Below, in pieces: positions 34,136-35,318 of a stretch of DNA of 35,318 nucleotides. The DNA is taken from contig JACRBV010000050.1 in NCBI GenBank assembly GCA_016213065.1, positions 1-35,318 on the forward strand, in the 5' to 3' direction. The translations under genes and the position numbers were made by a program. The first letter of the stretch is position 1. Every line of letters begins with the position of its first letter. The notes under the pieces are model-generated. The model saw only the letters and a program-made list of their open reading frames with translations. It had not been told where the DNA came from and did not search any database. The DNA is from Deltaproteobacteria bacterium. GTDB lineage: Bacteria; UBA10199; SPLOWO2-01-44-7.

Positions 34136-34729
34136 ATGGCATTCATCAACGAGCAAAATAAAGAGATAAATTGTAAGGTTGTTTATTATGGTCCCGGGCG
34201 TTCCGGAAAATCGACCAGTCTTCGTTACATCTACCAGAACATCAAAGAGGAAAAGCGCGGTGAATTGATTTCTCTTTCCAACACGAAAGACCGCACGCTT
34301 TATTTCGATTTTGTTCCCCTTGAATTGGGAAATTACAAAAATTTTCAGGTGCGTCTCCATCTTTACACGGTCCCCGGTGATGTGGCCTATGAAGCCGCCC
34401 GCAAAATTATTTCGAAGGGGATTGATGGAGTTGTTTTTATGGCCGATTCCCAGTTGGAACAACTAGAATCAAACATGAAAAGTATGTTGGAGTTGACCGA
34501 AATGCTGGAAGATCAAGGCAGTGATTTCACAACTCTTCCAATGGTGATTCAATACAACAAAAGAGATCTTCCCAATGCCGTGCCGGTTGCCGAATTAAAA
34601 CGTTTGCTAAATCCCAGAAATGTTCCCGATTTTGAAACCACCGCCACCGAGGGCAAAGGCGTTTTCGAATCCCTAAAAGCAATAGGCACCCAAGTCCTAA
34701 AAAGCCTCAGGTCAGAGCAATTTTCTTAA
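34136..34729 (+). CDS. MglA-family small Ras-like GTPase
   Basis: 197 residues. P-loop GPGRSGKST (19-27), switch I/beta region DRTLYFDFVPLELG, PM3 TVPGD (78-82), ADSQ, and NKRD as the guanine-specificity motif (QYNKRDLPN). MglA controls polarity and gliding motility in Myxococcus and related regulators elsewhere. The threonine in TVPG is typical of MglA, but residue 82 is Asp instead of the Gln that is catalytic in M. xanthus MglA. No mglB (roadblock) gene is adjacent. The 3' end overlaps hicA by 18 bp. Confidence 0.9.
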   Translation: MAFINEQNKEINCKVVYYGPGRSGKSTSLRYIYQNIKEEKRGELISLSNTKDRTLYFDFVPLELGNYKNFQVRLHLYTVPGDVAYEAARKIISKGIDGVVFMADSQLEQLESNMKSMLELTEMLEDQGSDFTTLPMVIQYNKRDLPNAVPVAELKRLLNPRNVPDFETTATEGKGVFESLKAIGTQVLKSLRSEQFS

Positions 34730-34963
34730 ATCTTCAATGTCCAATTCTGCATCCCTGAGAATGGCCTTCAGCGTCCTTCGTTTTAGGGAAACGCCCGAAT
34801 GGATAGGGACTACGGTTCTTTTGTTTTTGGAAGGGTGCTTGTAGATGGCATGGCTGGAACCGGTTTGGCGGACAAAAACAAAACCCATTTTTTCCAACAC
34901 GCGGACAATTTCTTTTGAAGTGACGACTGGAAAGCGCGTTGACATTTTTTTAAGCCGCAACAT
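34712..34963 (-). CDS. hicA: HicA-type mRNA interferase toxin
   Basis: 83 residues from ATG 34963; ATG 34945 (MSTRFPVVTSKE) fits the family better and gives 77 residues. It has the double-stranded RNA-binding-like fold with catalytic His in GSSHAIYKHP, followed by RTVVPIHSG, SLKRRTLKAILRDAEL, all diagnostic for HicA/YcfA. It cuts mRNA when free of HicB. The order is hicB then hicA. The 3' end overlaps the MglA-like gene on the opposite strand. Confidence 0.93.
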   Translation of the reverse strand: MLRLKKMSTRFPVVTSKEIVRVLEKMGFVFVRQTGSSHAIYKHPSKNKRTVVPIHSGVSLKRRTLKAILRDAELDIEDLRKLL

Positions 34964-35180
34964 GCAGTGAAGTGACGGTTACTGAATCGCTGGGAATTTC
35001 TTCACCATTTTTTTGTAAATCAGCAACGACACCGGCTATGGCATGGCGCAGTTCACTGAGAGTTTCCTCGTAACTTTCACCTTGCACATGACAACCCGGT
35101 AAAGAAGGACATTCTCCATAGAAACCCCCTTCCTCACAGGGTTCAATGATAACGGTAAAATGGTATTCTTGTTTTGCCAT
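34950..35180 (-). CDS. hicB: HicB-type antitoxin
   Basis: 76 residues from ATG 35180 (MAKQEYHFTVIIEPCEEGGF); a longer reading to 35234 is not supported. CPSLPGCHVQGESYEETLSELRHAI is the conserved HicB core. The short form lacks a separate C-terminal DNA-binding domain. It neutralises HicA, encoded immediately downstream. The window's last 138 bp (35181-35318) hold no recognisable gene. Confidence 0.93.
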   Translation of the reverse strand: MAKQEYHFTVIIEPCEEGGFYGECPSLPGCHVQGESYEETLSELRHAIAGVVADLQKNGEEIPSDSVTVTSLHVAA

Positions 35181-35318
35181 GAAGTAAACATAGCTTTTAC
35201 AAGCTAAGCTCCTTTGAGAACCCGCCGTGCCCAATTAAGGCAACGGGCTCGTCAAGATAACAATTCAGTTACAGAGCAAACGCAAAAATATCTTGCTCAA
35301 AAGTGGCCCAGTTTGCCA

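Overview
The window looks like chromosomal DNA of an uncultivated bacterium of the former Deltaproteobacteria (Myxococcota / Bdellovibrionota / UBA10199-like). That is inference from gene content: a single-subunit cytochrome b558 type SdhC with SdhA and SdhB, an MglA-family GTPase, two Hanks-type Ser/Thr kinases (one with a C-terminal PEGA domain and the HRDVSPQN catalytic loop frequent in myxobacteria), a phosphate-selective-porin-type outer-membrane barrel, lipoproteins and a large secreted RHS protein. No rRNA, CRISPR array or complete insertion sequence was seen.

Layout. 1-3921 (+): a palindrome-rich leader, a frame-disrupted valS and nadC. 3905-8723 (-): a tight sdhC-sdhA-sdhB-pckA operon meeting nadC tail to tail. 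8942-11092 (-): a membrane-linked Ser/Thr kinase. 11254-11909 (-): a coupled pair of small unknown genes, the first probably a winged-helix protein. 12082-14834 (+): sucC-sucD and a DUF192 lipoprotein gene. 14845-16645 (-): efp, acylphosphatase and a PpiC-type lipoprotein foldase. 16951-18832 (-): an envelope cluster (BON-domain protein, DUF2231 membrane protein, His/Cys-rich small protein). 18891-20164: a PRMT-like methyltransferase (-), tRNA-Glu(CTC) (+) and a DUF2203 gene (-). 20281-21876 (+): a PEGA kinase. 21973-23635 (+): a decayed gene. 23699-24295 (-): an ORF6N gene between 39-bp direct repeats. 24393-30782 (+): a 1754-residue RHS protein, a coupled secreted partner and vapBC. 30788-34729 (+): uvrB, a porin and an MglA-like GTPase. 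34712-35180 (-): hicBA.

Three things stand out. First, the RHS protein ends in a domain with an L,D-transpeptidase (YkuD-like) signature, and its stop codon overlaps the start of a gene for a small secreted protein. This looks like a peptidoglycan-targeting polymorphic toxin with a periplasmic immunity protein. Second, small palindromic elements, several bounded by TA, have entered coding sequence at lengths that keep the frame. Removing 174 bp from the DUF192 gene restores an uninterrupted lipoprotein signal peptide; removing 150 bp from the decayed gene joins its two parts in one frame; a 93-bp palindrome sits in frame in the RHS gene; two other elements supply or abut stop codons. Third, valS carries two arrays of a 7-bp repeat (AGARGTC). 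The second array coincides with a change of reading frame, and a correctly phased A AAA AAA heptamer lies just downstream.

Housekeeping functions are grouped: TCA cycle and gluconeogenesis (sdhCAB, pckA, sucCD), NAD synthesis (nadC), translation (valS, efp, tRNA-Glu) and repair (uvrB). All positions and motifs were read by eye; family assignments come from motif recognition without database searches.
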